DNA of 64,000 bases from positions 1,178,001 through 1,242,000 of the forward strand of contig NW_020194555.1 in assembly GCF_002865645.1 (NCBI RefSeq), in the 5' to 3' direction. Every line of letters starts with the position of its first letter. Positions within the stretch are counted from its first letter, which is position 1. The notes beneath the pieces were generated by a model. The model did not search any database. It was not told the origin of the DNA and saw only the letters and a program-made list of their open reading frames with translations. Below, in pieces: positions 14,775 through 28,005 of the stretch. The stretch is from Hyaloscypha bicolor E (taxonomy: Eukaryota; Ascomycota; Leotiomycetes; Helotiales; Hyaloscyphaceae). The translations under genes and the position numbers were made by a program.

Positions 14775-15072
14775 TATAAGGTATTTATTAGTAGGTAATA
14801 AGATAATAGAATGAATTAGTATATTATAAAACCATAGTATTAAATTCAGTATAGAACTAATTTCTGTCCCTCCTATAAGGTCCAGGGAAGCCCCCTCTAA
14901 ATAGGAGGCCCCGATAGTATATATATAATTAGTGATTTATAAATCTAATATATATAATATAAATAGTAGTTAGTTGGGATATTAAAGGGCTACTAATCTC
15001 CCTAATTAATACCTGTAATATCCGAGGTTCGTTATATGCCCTTAAGTCACGTGCGACCCTATATATATTATA
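14775..15072 (-). repeat. 3' LTR of Gypsy copy B (left)
   Basis: 298 bp, co-linear with 22249-22546. Its inner part keeps GTCACGTGCGACCC, which is TTACGTGTAACCC in the other LTR; the differences are mostly C-to-T or G-to-A, as expected from RIP. Confidence 0.92.
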
Positions 15073-15571
15073 ACTATATCCCCTTTCTAGGATCTTATCC
15101 CCAAGATCTATTAATCCTAGTAAATATTTAATTAATTAATTATTTAATTAATATAAACTTCTAGTATCTTGAGAGATAGTTTTACTAATATAATCTAAAT
15201 AATAAATATAAAAATTATCTAATTAGATTAGGGCTAAGTAAGCGAGAAAAAAGAGTAATTATATCCCAGATATAGGAGCTAGCTAGTAATTATAATTTCG
15301 TTTGGGATCTGAGTATTCTAATTAGCTTGATCTAAAGTACTAAGGTACTACCCTACGAAATTAATACTACCTATTAGATCTCGTATTAGAATAATCTAAA
15401 TAGCTATATAGAAAGAATTTAATAAATATTTATATAAGAAACCCATATAAATATTTCTGAGGTCCTAGAAATTATTTATAGGCTTCTGGAAACATATATT
15501 AATTAGTTATACTAAATTCCGATTAGAACTAGTACGAAAACTAGTAGTTAATCCAGATAGCTTTTTACCTC

Positions 15572-15578
15572 TATAAAA
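15572..15578 (+). promoter_or_regulatory. TATAAAA box of an antisense unit inside Gypsy B
   Basis: CTATAAAA is followed by a pyrimidine-rich leader and, 223 bp downstream, an open frame of 70 codons antisense to the retrotransposon. The same TATAAAA plus leader layout is kept in copies A (minus strand near 6635-6645) and C (31505-31515). Function is inferred only from position and conservation. Confidence 0.4.
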
Positions 15579-15800
15579 GGACCTCTTTATATTACTATAT
15601 ACTCTCTTCCTTTCTAATAACCATATATATAATAACTTTTTCTATTATTACTTTCTAGCCTCTTCTTCTATTCTTTTCTAAGTTTTCTTTAATTATTTTT
15701 AATTAATTCTATAATATCTTCTTCTAGCTTTATTATTTGCTAATATAATTATAAGTATAAAAGTAATCTCATAGCCTCCTTTCCTATTACTAATAAATAC

Positions 15801-16013
15801 TTGAAATACTTTAAGTATTTACTTATTAATTCCTTTACCTTATATACTATAGTATCTGGTAAGAAGAATTATAACCATTATAATAAGGGTTCTAAATCTT
15901 ATATATTAGTAAGTTCTTTAGCTTTAATATCTATTAAAGCTAATGCGATTTCAGATTCCTTATTACTTATTAGAGGCTTACCGGTTCTAGAAAGATACTA
16001 TTATAACCTTTAA
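15801..16013 (+). pseudogene. Antisense 70-codon frame in the post-pol region of Gypsy B
   Basis: An open frame of 70 codons beginning MKYFKYLLINSF and ending RYYYNL runs opposite to pol. The homologous frames at 6198-6410 (-) and 31738-31950 (+) are also exactly 70 codons and begin and end alike. It is probably the N-terminal remnant of a longer gene whose continuation is broken by RIP stops, or an antisense shadow that happens to lack RIP-prone codons. The protein is not recognised. A TATAAAA box lies upstream. Expression is not shown. Confidence 0.35.
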
Positions 16014-19000
16014 GAAATTTCTTAAAAAATATCCTAAATAATATTATACTAATATAAATAATACTATTAATTAGGTTTTCGAAGACTAAAAGGATACTAA
16101 TAAGCTTCGGAATTCTTTTTCCTATCTTAATAAAACAGAGAATAATATTATTTGGGTTAGTATCTCAAAAATAAGTTCTTTAAGATATTAATCTTATTAC
16201 TAAGATTATTACCGAAATTACTAAGTAGTCTATTACTAGTACTTTAAGTACTAATAATATAATACTTATGGCTATTCGGGACCTAACTTTAGAAGTTTGG
16301 GTCTTTTATAAGGCATATATAATAGTTATAAGTTCCTTACTTATTTCTCTTAATATTCTTAATACTAATATTATTATAGTATAATTATATCCTATTAAGA
16401 AATAAGCGGATTCCAAAGAGTATTAGCTAATTCTTTACTAAGTCCTAAATAAGGCCGGTATTTAGTATTCTTGCTTTAGGAATTAGGAATTTATAGGAAT
16501 TAGAATTTATTTATTTAAAATATTTATAGCTAGTTTACTTATAATAAATCTTTCTTAATCCTAAACCTTTTTTCTAATAATTTAAATGTAATTCTTATAA
16601 GCCTTAATAAAACCCTGGAAAATTTTTATAAATAAAAAAATCTAGGAAAAGAGTATTTCTATTATTATTCTAGACTTTTTCTTAGCTATTTAGGTTCTTT
16701 TTTTCTTTTAAATAGTCTTTTTCTTAGTAGTTCAGAATTCTTTTTAATTTTAAGAGATTATTAAAAGGTAATTTCGGATTCTAAACTATAGTTTTAATTA
16801 TATAATTTTAGAAGTTTCTTAGAATTTTCAAGATTAGGAAAAGTAAATAACTAGGTATTATAATCTTTAGGCTAGGCTTTCTATTTAATTAAATACTATT
16901 ACTTTTTACTTTTACTATCTTATTAGTAATTAATAATAGCTTTTATTTCCTATTCTTATTCTTTATTATTATTTACTAATTCCGGAAGTTTTCCGGAGAA
17001 GTATAGGTATAGCTTCTAATTCTTTTTTACTATATATTTTTTAAGAAAAGAAATATAAAAAGTTAGATATAAATAATTATATATACTTAGTAATTTTAAT
17101 TTATATACCAAATTACTAATATATTTAAGAATTCTAAATAGACCTATAAATTTTAGCTTAAGCTTTCCTGCCTTAAGTTTAATATTTCTTATTAATAATA
17201 TTATCTAGGCTTTTTTAGAATAGTATTTAGCTAACTAGTACCTATTATAGTAGGTTTCCCGGTTATTTTATATATAATACTATAAATTCTTAAGCTTTTT
17301 TTATTTTACTTTAAGGGTTTCTAGCCTCCTATATATAGCTAGTACCTTTTTTATAATCCTGTCCTTAGGATTTTATAGAAGTTAAGAATAATATTTATAA
17401 TATATATAGAAAGATATATCCTATAAAACCTAATATTTTAAGTTATTATATATAAATTCCGTAAAAAATAACTTTTTAAACTAGTTATTTTTTTAGATAT
17501 TATAATAATATTTTAGGTAATATTTTAGGGCCTAGTTCTGTCTTTTTATCTAATTATTTATCTAAGAATAATAAGCTATATTTAAATACTATTTATATAT
17601 TAAATAGAAATAGAAAGCGAACTAGAACTAGCTAGTAAATACTATTTCTTAATTAGAAATAATTCTATTAGGGAAGCCAAAAATCGAGAAAATATATTCC
17701 TATATAATCTTAATAAGCTCCGGAAAGTTAATAATCTTATAGTATATAATATATCTTACTATTTTAGAATACTAGTTAATAACTATAAGAATTATATTAA
17801 AATTAGGATCTTTTACCGGGTTCTTATATAGTAGTAGACCTGTAATAAAATCTATAGAGATCTTATCCCAAGGTCTTTTAGGCTATAATAAACTACTAAG
17901 CAGACTATATAGCAAATACCTCTTTGCCTTAACTTTTTAGTAAATATTATATTCTTAATAATAATTATAAATATCTCTTTCTATATTCTCCTAATACCAG
18001 GATTTTCTAAGAAACTCAAGAGTTTTTTCTATTCTATAATATCTGGCTATTAGATTATTATAATAAAGCTTTATAACTTCTTAATATAAAGTAGGATTAT
18101 TAGATATAATAATTCTTAAATAATACCTAAATAGGCCTGAATTATTTTTCCAGATTTCCTTTCTCTTAATATCTTTCTTACTAAGCCTTTATTTTATAAT
18201 ATTCTAATATTAAGAATTATTTCTCTAAGCTATCTAGATAATATCCAGAAAGAATTCAGATAAAAGAGCTAGTACTATAGCTCTTTTAGTAGCCGTATAT
18301 ATCTATATATAAGGAATTAGGTATTTGTAATTATCTAATTCAAAAACTCGGGGAATTGAGAAGTCTTTAGTTCTATTAACTAATACGGTTATAAATACTC
18401 CTATTACCTTAGCTATAATAATAGAGCCTTTAAGGTATCTTTTTATATCTTGCTTCTTAACTAATTCTATAATTAAGGAATTTATAAGATAATTTATTTA
18501 CTTGTCTTATAGTAAATATTTCTTCTTAGCTACTATAAATATAGCAAGTATTAAATAATACTTATTCTAAAGAGAGAACTCTTTAGATATCTATAAAAAC
18601 CTCTAAATTATAATTATAAAAGCTTTCTTTAACTTATTCTAAAAAGTCAGAAGCCAAGTTATATTAATAGAATCTTCTTTATAATTAGGTCTTTTATTAG
18701 GTCCGTCTGCTAGGTTTAAAGCGCCTTTATAGTAAATAATATTAAAATTATATATTATAAGATATATTACCTAATATACTTAATAGCTCTCTAGATACTT
18801 TATTTCCATAAAGTATTAGAGGTTATTATAGTCTATAATAACCTCAATTATAAATCTGGACCTTTTAAGGTAATAGTACTAGTATTTAAAGGCTTTAATA
18901 ATTGCAAGTAGTTTCCTATTATAGGTACTATAATTATATTTAGCTCCAGAAAGTTTCCAGAACTAGAATACTACTAAATACTAGTATTTTTTCGGGCTAT

Positions 19001-22000
19001 TACTAGAATTAACTTATTATAAAATAGTACTAGTAATTACGAATTTCAATATATTAGTTTTAATACGAATATTCTTAGAAGAGTTAAAATAAACTAGGAT
19101 AAGTATTATAGTAAAAGCTTTTTTTAAAGTCTTAAAGCTTTTAGCCGCTTTATCTATTTATATAAAGGAACCAGATTTCCGGCCCTTTTCTATTTCTTTT
19201 AAGAGATCTATTAAGCCTATAGTTACCTAAAAGTAATAGTAAATAAACCTATAATAGAAATTAGTAAATCTAAGAAATACTTGAATATTATAGAATAATT
19301 TTAATTCTAGCTATTTAATAATACTATAAACCTATTTAGGATCTATATAAATATTTTCTATTTTAATAAAGAAGCCTAGAAATTCGATTTCCTTAATATT
19401 AAACTTATATTTACTAAGTTTATAAAATAGGTTATTTTTATATAGCCTAATAAGTACCTAGTAAATATAATTATAGTATTTACCTTTATTTCGAGAGTAA
19501 ATAAGGATATTATCTAAATAAATAATTATAAAATAATTCAGGAGTCCTATAAGTATAGTATTAATATATACTTAAAATATAACTAGTATATTAGCTAGCC
19601 TAAAAGATATTATAAGATATTTAAAATAGCTATAGTAAGTCCTAAAAGCCGTCTTTTACTTATATTCTTTATAAATTCTTATCCGATAATATATATTCTT
19701 AAGATCTAGCTTTATAAAAATCTTGGCTTCTCGGAGCTAATTAAGGGTCTTATTAATAAGAAGAAGCAGATACTAATTCTTAATTATAATTTAATTAAGT
19801 TTATAATAATTAATATAAAGATATAGCCCTCTATCTTTTTTGGAAATAAAAAGAATAAGTATCCCTACTAGGCTTTTACTAGGCCTTATCTAATATTTAT
19901 AAAGTATATCCTATAAATATAGATATAATACTTCTAGTTAGGTCTCTAATAAATTATATAAAGGCCCATATAGGACTGTACTATCTATATTAATAAAGTA
20001 TTTAATATTACTAAGATTAGGAAGTTCTAAAGCTTTATTAGGATTAAAAACTTCTAAGAAGTCTTTATATTTATTATTCTGGAGATAGATAGATATCTCT
20101 AAGGTCCCTTTCCGGAAGATATTAATTTACTATATTAAAAACTCCTATTTAGTATTACTAGAACTATATAATAAAGCAGAGACCTAATAACTATTATAAA
20201 TATATAAAGTCTATTATCTAAGATAGTTATATTTGCTTTTTATTAAGAATAAGACTTGAGGTACTAGTTTAGGATACCGGTTAAGCTCCTTACTAAACTC
20301 TTTTAGTATTAGGATCTTAATATTATTAGGCTATATAGGTATATATACTTATTATTTCTTAATATAGTCTATATATTATATAAGAGTTACTTTATAAAAT
20401 TCTATACTAAAGACAAGGCTATAAGAGCTAATATTCTTATACTTATAAAACCGGAGCTTAAAAGAATATATCTTACTATAATTATCTATAATAAATACCT
20501 TAAGATTATAGGCTTAATAGACCTTAAATCTATTTCTATAAAAGGTTATAAATCTTTAGTTATACTTAGCTAAGGTAATAAAGCTCTGGCTTTAAGCCTA
20601 ATTATTATTAAGGAAGTTATAGTCTAATCCGGTATTACCAAGTCTGCTATATATCTCTAAGGCACTTATTTCTAGCTATATTAATCTTATTTAAATAGTT
20701 ATATAAAGTAATATATCTTTTTTATTATAGCTAAAATTATTAATATTTAAGATTTAGCCTTTCCTTTTTTCTATTTCTTAGGAGGGTTTCCTCTAGAGTA
20801 CTTCTCTATAGTAATAGTATTAACCTGCTTCTATAAATACCTTAACTTTTCTATAGTTTTAGCCTTATTAGGGTTTTACTAAGCCTATTTAGTATATTTG
20901 AAATACTTTATATTTCCTAAGAAATATTCTTTCTATTTATAAGTCTAATAAACTATATCTAAAATAGAACTAGTATTCTATTAAGGCCTTAAAGGGGCTA
21001 AAATACTACCTAAGGGTTTCTTATATAATTTTCGGAACTTATTTTTCTTTTTTTAATAGCCTTATAAATTAGAATTCGCTAAGTTAGAGTTCTTAGGGAT
21101 AGAATTACTCTTACTAGATTCCCTTGCCTTTACTTTCCTTAATTTAGGATAAGTAGTATATTCTGCTTTCTGAGCTTTCTTAAGCTACTTAGAAATAGAT
21201 ATTACCTTATTTCCTGAGAGAATAGATATAAGTATTTAATAAGTCTTATAATTAGATAAAGTAGTATTAAGAGTCCGGACCTAGTCCTGCTTAGGGTATA
21301 GGTCCTAGTTAACTTCGAGACTAATTATCCGAGTATATAACTCGGTAACTATCTTACTATTTTTCTAATAAAGATCTTAGAGCTTTTTAAAGGTATCTTA
21401 TTAACGGGTTTAAGGTACTTAGAATATATTAGCCAAGTAAGCCTTAAATTACTTCTAATAGACCTTATATAATAGTAGGCTTTACTTTATTATAGCTTTT
21501 CAAGTATTATAAGGTTTATTCCTAAGGGCACTTATAGTAAAGTTAACTCTAGAAGAGTATCTATTATAAGTCTAAGGTTAGGTCCTAAAAACTATTTCCT
21601 AGAAGAATATGAATATTCTCTATTTCTTAAGGGACTTTCCATAATATAAGTCAGGTATCCGAACCTTAAAAAGCTTCTCTTAGTCCAAATATATCTTTAG
21701 GATATTATATAGTAGCTCCTAATAGATAGTATCGAGATTACTCTTAAAGCTTATTATATTAGGAAAGGAAATAGGTTCTAATCCTATTTCAGGAAGTTCC
21801 CTAGTAGGAATTACCGAGAAAGAGGAAATAAACTTATAAATAGAGTTTCTATAAGATATAGTAAACCGTAAGATATCCCTGAGAATATTCTTATATTACT
21901 CTAACTATAGGATATACTAGTTAATTATATCTACTAATTCTTACTTTTATTAGAGCGCTTTGACTTTAGTATATAAGCCCTATTCTATAGCTTAGGTAGT

Positions 22001-22248
22001 AATAACTTGGATATTAATCTCGGTATCTTAATTATTACCGGAATTATTTCTATTATTATTACTGGCTCTTAGAGGCTCCTGAGAGGCCCTATTAAAAGTA
22101 TTAGACGAGCCTTTGCTATTACTTGTATTAGGGTTAATCTAGTTAACTTCTTCTATAGAAATAGCTCTGGTAAGGGATTATATATTTTACAGATTCCGAG
22201 ATATAATTACTTATTAAACTATCTTCTTTAAAGGTAGAGAGATTAGCT

Positions 22249-22546
22249 TATAAGATATTTATTAGTAGGTAATAAGATAATAGAATAAATTAGTATATTA
22301 TAAAACCATAGTATTAAATTCAGTATAGAACTAATCTCTATCTCTCCTATAAGGTCCAGGGAAGCCTCCTCTAAATAGGAGGCCCCGATAGTATATATAT
22401 AATTAGTGATTTATAAACCTAATATATATAATATAAATAGTAGTTAGTTAGGATATTAAAGGGCCGCCGATCTCCCTAATTAATACCCGCAATATCCAAG
22501 GTTTGTTATATACCCTTAAGTTACGTGTAACCCTATATATATTATA
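22249..22546 (-). repeat. 5' LTR of Gypsy copy B (right)
   Basis: 298 bp and co-linear with the left LTR. It ends CCCTATATATATTATA, then the target duplication ATATC and the resumed Copia sequence. Confidence 0.92.
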
Positions 22547-25500
22547 ATATCTAGATACCTTTATTACTAAACCCTTTTTATAAACCTATTATAAACTATC
22601 TTACTTTTAAACCTCTCTTATTATAAACTATACATATATACTAGGAAGAACCTGAACTTAATTTAGTATAAATACTAATAAGGGAAAGGAACTAATTAAG
22701 AAATAAGAGAATAATATTAATCTAGTAATTATAATAAAGACTAAACTTCAGAAATATATAACTACTAAGATATATTAGTATATCTTATATAAGAAAAGTA
22801 ATAATAATCTATAGGATCTATTTTAGGATAACTTTAAAAACTTTAATAATATAATATATAATTTAATTAGTTATATACTTATATAAAATCTTTAAACCTA
22901 ACTTTATTATAATAATATTTATATTAAATAGAATTATAGAAACCTTATTATTATATAATTCTTTATTAATCTTACCTAAGAAAAGATAAAGAATATATGA
23001 AATAAAGCTAATATTATTAATAATAATCTAATTAGAATAGATCTTCTTTAGGGACCTATTATATTAGTTTATTTTATTTTAGATAGAACTAAATATAAAA
23101 GAACTAGATAATCTTAGTTAAGAAATTAAGCTATTTATTTATTTCTTCTAAATTAAGGCTATTTACTACTTTTATTTTTACTATTACTAGTATTATTACT
23201 AAACCCGAATTACTATTAATTAGTACCTACTATTTCTGCTAGGAAGCTTATTAGGGAAGTAATAAAGATATATTCTAAAATATAGAAATATAACGGAACT
23301 AATAGTAGTTTTAATTATAAATTTACTATTTTCCTTAATATTTACTAATATATAAAGCTCCCAGAAAAGATACTAGTAAGAACTTTTCCTACTATATTAA
23401 AGAAACTAGTATAAGACTACTTCTATAATAACTAGCTCTCGAGCTATATATATAAAAAGGCTTATATAAATATTTATAGCTTCTTTAAAGGCCCTGGTTT
23501 CTATTATTAAAATTTAGATAAATAAAATACTATTACCTTAGTAACTATAATAATAAAGAATTCTAAAAAGATAATATTTGAGCTTATTTAAATACTAATT
23601 AATAACTTATATAAATTATAGTATAGCCTTACTCTTGCCTTATAAAGTACTAAATTCCTATATAATAAGATTATTACCTCTTATTAAGGCTTACTAATAT
23701 ACTAATATATAGTCTCGGACTCTCCTAATAATCTTGGCTAGCTTATTAATAAGCTTTAATTATTTATTACTACCTATAAGAAAAAGTAATAAATTACTAT
23801 TAAAACCTATTTTACTAATTAATAATATTATTCTTAAAATTCTCCAAACTATTATTTATTCAGAGATTATTAATATAGACCTAGCTATAATTTCGGAAAT
23901 TATAATAACTATTTCAAGCCCTATAATTATAATAATTATACTCCGAAGTTATGTTTTATATATAAGAGACCTAAATACTACTTATAAAAGCATATACTAG
24001 AGAAATAAGAGGCTAAGAAGACTCGATTCAAGAATAGAAACGTTTACTAATTTAGATCCCGAAATACCCGTAACTTTAATAAATGCTTTAGTAGTACTTA
24101 TATATAATATATTACTAAATTCAAAGAAAAAGAAAATAATAAGAGTAATAAGGACAAACTAGTAAGTAATACTTTTAAAGCCTTACTAGCAGAAATAGAT
24201 AAAGAAAAGAAATATTATTCTAATTTCTATTTTACTTTTATTAAGAGCTTCCTAGCCGCTTTTATAGTCCCTATTCCTGCTATTTCTATAACTAATACCC
24301 TTATAAATAACCTTATTTCCCTTTCTCTTATATATTAGATAATAGGCAAAAACCATATCCTAGAGCCTACTAAATAGATAGAGAATACCTAGATATTTAT
24401 AATTAATAATATATTAAAATATAATATTTATTACTTTTATAAAGTTATAATTAATACTAGAGCTTCTAGATTCTTAATTACTAGTTCTAACTAATTCTAA
24501 GCTTTATAATAAACTAATAATAGTATTAAATTTAATAAAACTACTAAAGATTAAGTTAATATCTAGTTTAGTATTAGATCTATATTCTTTATTAGATCTA
24601 TAATAGTAAGAATACTAATTAGGTAAGTATAATTCCATATTATACCTATAAAGACTTTATTCTTACTTAGCTTAGCTAATATAAATAAGCTAGAAATCTA
24701 CTTTAATAATCTTACTAATTATCTTATTACTTTTACTAGATGCTTTATATTTATAATATAATGTTTTAGATAATTTTTCCTGCTTTAAAATACTATTCTA
24801 TAAAGCTTTATTTCCGAATTCTTTATCTATAACTTCTGTTTTCTTATAGAGATTAAATTATAATATCTATATTACTATTTTAGTTATTTATTTATTAGTA
24901 AGCTCCAAAATATACTAGAATAAGCAGGCTATAATATTAATATAGAAGCCCTTAAATATCTTATAAAGTACTATAAGTAATACCAGAAATTCGGATAATT
25001 ACTAGAATAATTTAAGTTTAACCTAAGAAATAATATTAGCTTTAACTACTTTATTATTATTAATATTTTCTATATTTCTAGTAAGCCTATACTTTATATT
25101 ATTAATAAAGGTACTAGATATTGAGCCGGCTAATAGCTTTAAAATATTAGTATATTATATACTTGGGATATCCTAAAGTAGTATTAGATTAATACTTATT
25201 TAGGCTCTCCTAATTAGATTATAGTAGATACCAGAAAGTAGTTTACTAGTAAGAAGTTTGTTTAGCTTATAAATACTATAGGAACTAAAGTCAAAATTAT
25301 TTCTATAGAAGCTTATAGTTCTATTAGAATTATAGAATATTATTATAGCCGAAATTAATAGAATTAATAAGAATACTATACTCTAAATAGCTTTTAAGGC
25401 TATTAATAATTCTGCTAGACCCGATAGTATTATCTTAACTCTCTTGGTTTATAGTGCTTTACTTTAAATAACCGAATATAATACCCTATTACTAATTATA

Positions 25501-27674
25501 TTATAGTAATTAGTAGTACTTAAGAAGGTAATAGTAGAAATTCAGAAGCTTTAAGCTAGATACCAGATTACGAATGCCCTAAATACCCGAAATAGTCCTA
25601 GTATTACTAATATTTACGAACTTTTCTTGAATTCGGATATTCTTATATAGTATAAAGGAAATACTAGTTAATCTAGTAATTAGAATAGGCCATATAAGCT
25701 AGTAGCCATTAATAGAGAGAACTATATACTAACTTTATTATATGGTAATACTATCTTCTGCTTAACCTCCGTAAAGCCCTTTTATATAAGGGATATTAAG
25801 GTTATTACTAATAGCCCCAAACCTAAACCTGTTCCCGAACTTTATAGTAAGGCCAAAGGTAATACAGGTATGATTTCTTCTACTATTCCCGCTATTTTAT
25901 TAAAGTACGGCAAAGAATGCCCTTATAAGAACCCGAATATTATAGTATTCCTATAAGATAATAACTTATATGAGAACTCCCATTAAGTTAAAGTTACTGG
26001 CCTCCTAAAAAAAGAGTATATTTGAGGTTATTCCCAGATTTCAGGTACTAAAAAAAGTATATATCTTTAATTCCTGGTTTATTAATAAAATTAAGAATAA
26101 GGATATAAAGAGAGAGTTTAAGAAGTCGAGACTAGTTATCCAGGCTTATAATAATAGTAAGAAATATATAATATTAATATAATTACTTACTATTTAATAT
26201 ATTAGCTAAAGAATTATCCTTAGTATTACTACTATAATAATAGATATTACGGAGCTATATTTATATAATATCTTATAAGCTTATATCTAATTAATAACCT
26301 TACTTAACCATAATTTTTATATTAACTTACCTTGCGAGCTTACTAGAAAGCTAAATCTAAATAATAATTCGGTTCTAAAAGTTATAAAACTACTATATAG
26401 TATACCAGAAGCTAGGAACTACTAGTTTAAGACTTATAATTCCTACTATATTAACGAGCTTTCTATAGAATAGTTAACTTATAATTCTTGCCTCCTCTAT
26501 AATAAGTAATTCTTTGGAATTATTAGCCTTTAAACTAATAATACCCTATTTATTAGAAATAATAATTTTATAAAGACAAAGTAACTAAAGCTCTAAGAAG
26601 CCAAGTTCTTGGCTAAGGAGCGTGAATGCCTTACTATTAATTATAATCTCAAGTTTAATAGAGGTATTATTTATACGAATATTACTAGAATTACTCTTAT
26701 ATAGGAATATTAGTATAAAAACCTCTAAACTATTTCTATAAAAAATACTATTATTATAAGTAATAGGGGTACTATTTATTAAGATCTCTCTATTAAAGAC
26801 TAATATATTACCCAATATACTAGAGAAGTATATATTATATTAGTCTATTAACCAGAAGCTTTATATAACCTATTAATCGCAGCTTAGGCTATTAAATCCT
26901 CGGAAACTAATATAAAGGCACTTAATAAGCGCATTTAATAGTAAATTAAGAATACTACTAGAGAACTAAGATTTATAAAGCTAGTAAAGAAGTTCTTATA
27001 TTTAATTATTTTTATAAATACTTTATTTATAAATAATAGAGATCTCTTCTCTCAAATCAGATATATTCTAGTTCTAGTAAACGAAACTAGATATACTAAT
27101 ATTATCTACTAGTTCTCTACTAAATGCAAGAGAGTTACTAGAAGTATTCTAGCTTTAGAACTATATAGTATGGCTTATTACTTTAATATGGGTGCTTTAG
27201 TTAAATCTATAATTAATAAAGTACTAGAAATAGAACTATTACTAGTAGTTTATACGGATTTAAAGTCATTATATAAATGCCTCATTAAATTAGGAACTAC
27301 TCGAGAAAAGTATCTAATAATTAATATAATATGCCTTTACTAGATATATAAATAATAAGAGATTACAGAAGTTAAATAGATTAAGAGAGAATTAAATCCT
27401 GCCGATTTTATAATGAAATTAAAGCTAATAAATGCCCTCAAGTACCTAATTAATACGAATATTATATAATTAGATATAGAGAAATAGGTCAAGTATAAAT
27501 AGGACAGGAAATAGATATATGGGATAGGAGAATATTATAAGAGGGGAAGTTATATATAAAAGGCTATGGCCTTTAGTATATAACTAAAACCTTAGAAGTA
27601 ATATAGATATATAGAGTATTTAGGAAATCTGGTACTAGGCCGGATTAGGGAATTTGTATATAATTAGAGGGAGA

Positions 27675-28005
27675 TATTATTTTTCGCGTTTTTAGAAAGT
27701 TTCTAGTATTAGTATAGCTATTTCTTTGGGAGTCACGTGTATAGTTACAGGATACGGGATACGGGATATGGGTAATAAGACATGAGTAATGGGATATAAG
27801 ATACGGGATATAGTTAAGTAACCTCGCATTCCATTAGTAACTCGACTAGTAGACTAGATCCCTTTAGGCTTAGCAGATTTAGGAATTATATATTAATACT
27901 ATAATACTACAATCCCTACTTCTAAATAATAATAACTTTACTAACTAATATAACTAGTATTTTTATACCTATATAATAATATTATATATTACTAGTAAAC
28001 TAATA
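27675..28005 (+). repeat. 3' LTR of the plus Copia element
   Basis: Starts right after the purine tract AGAGGGAGA and ends TAAACTAATA. It carries several GATACGGGATA-type direct repeats (27745-27805) and one CACGTGT site near 27734. It is less mutated than the 5' LTR; the excess changes there are C-to-T or G-to-A. Confidence 0.8.

Larger units (their letters stand above)
14775..22546 (-). mobile_element. Gypsy-type LTR retrotransposon copy B, complete with two LTRs, RIP-degraded
   Basis: 7772 bp, with 298-bp LTRs at both ends and a 5-bp target duplication ATATC (14770-14774 and 22547-22551). It lies opposite to the host Copia element. On the minus strand the reverse-transcriptase box IIYLDNILIYSR is at about 19495-19535. 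A polypurine tract AAAGGGG precedes the left (3') LTR at about 15078-15084. It is the least mutated of the three copies and keeps more GC and some CACGTG-type sites in its LTR. No frame is intact. Confidence 0.92.
13813..28005 (+). mobile_element. Copia-type LTR retrotransposon, plus strand, interrupted by Gypsy B (14775-22546)
   Basis: About 6.4 kb of Ty1/Copia sequence once Gypsy B is removed. From about 22.6 kb the plus strand shows gag-like sequence. An RT segment near 26060-26160 reads SRLVIQAYN in the typical fungal Copia context. TNNTLFI near 26530-26560 is the QTDDTLFI box with both Asp changed to Asn. An RNase H stretch YTDLKSLYKCLIKLGTT lies near 27250-27300, followed by NPAD near 27395. 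The gene order is that of Copia. Decay is milder than in the Gypsy copies, but no frame is intact. A purine tract AGAGGGAGA (27666-27674) precedes the 3' LTR. The element is nested in element D. Confidence 0.85.

Noticed and set aside
23734..24000. 88-codon plus-strand frame inside the Copia element
   Set aside because: Fragment of the decayed gag/pol frame between RIP stops; part of the retrotransposon, not a separate gene.
26585..26815. 76-codon minus-strand frame
   Set aside because: Antisense shadow of the Copia reverse-transcriptase region.
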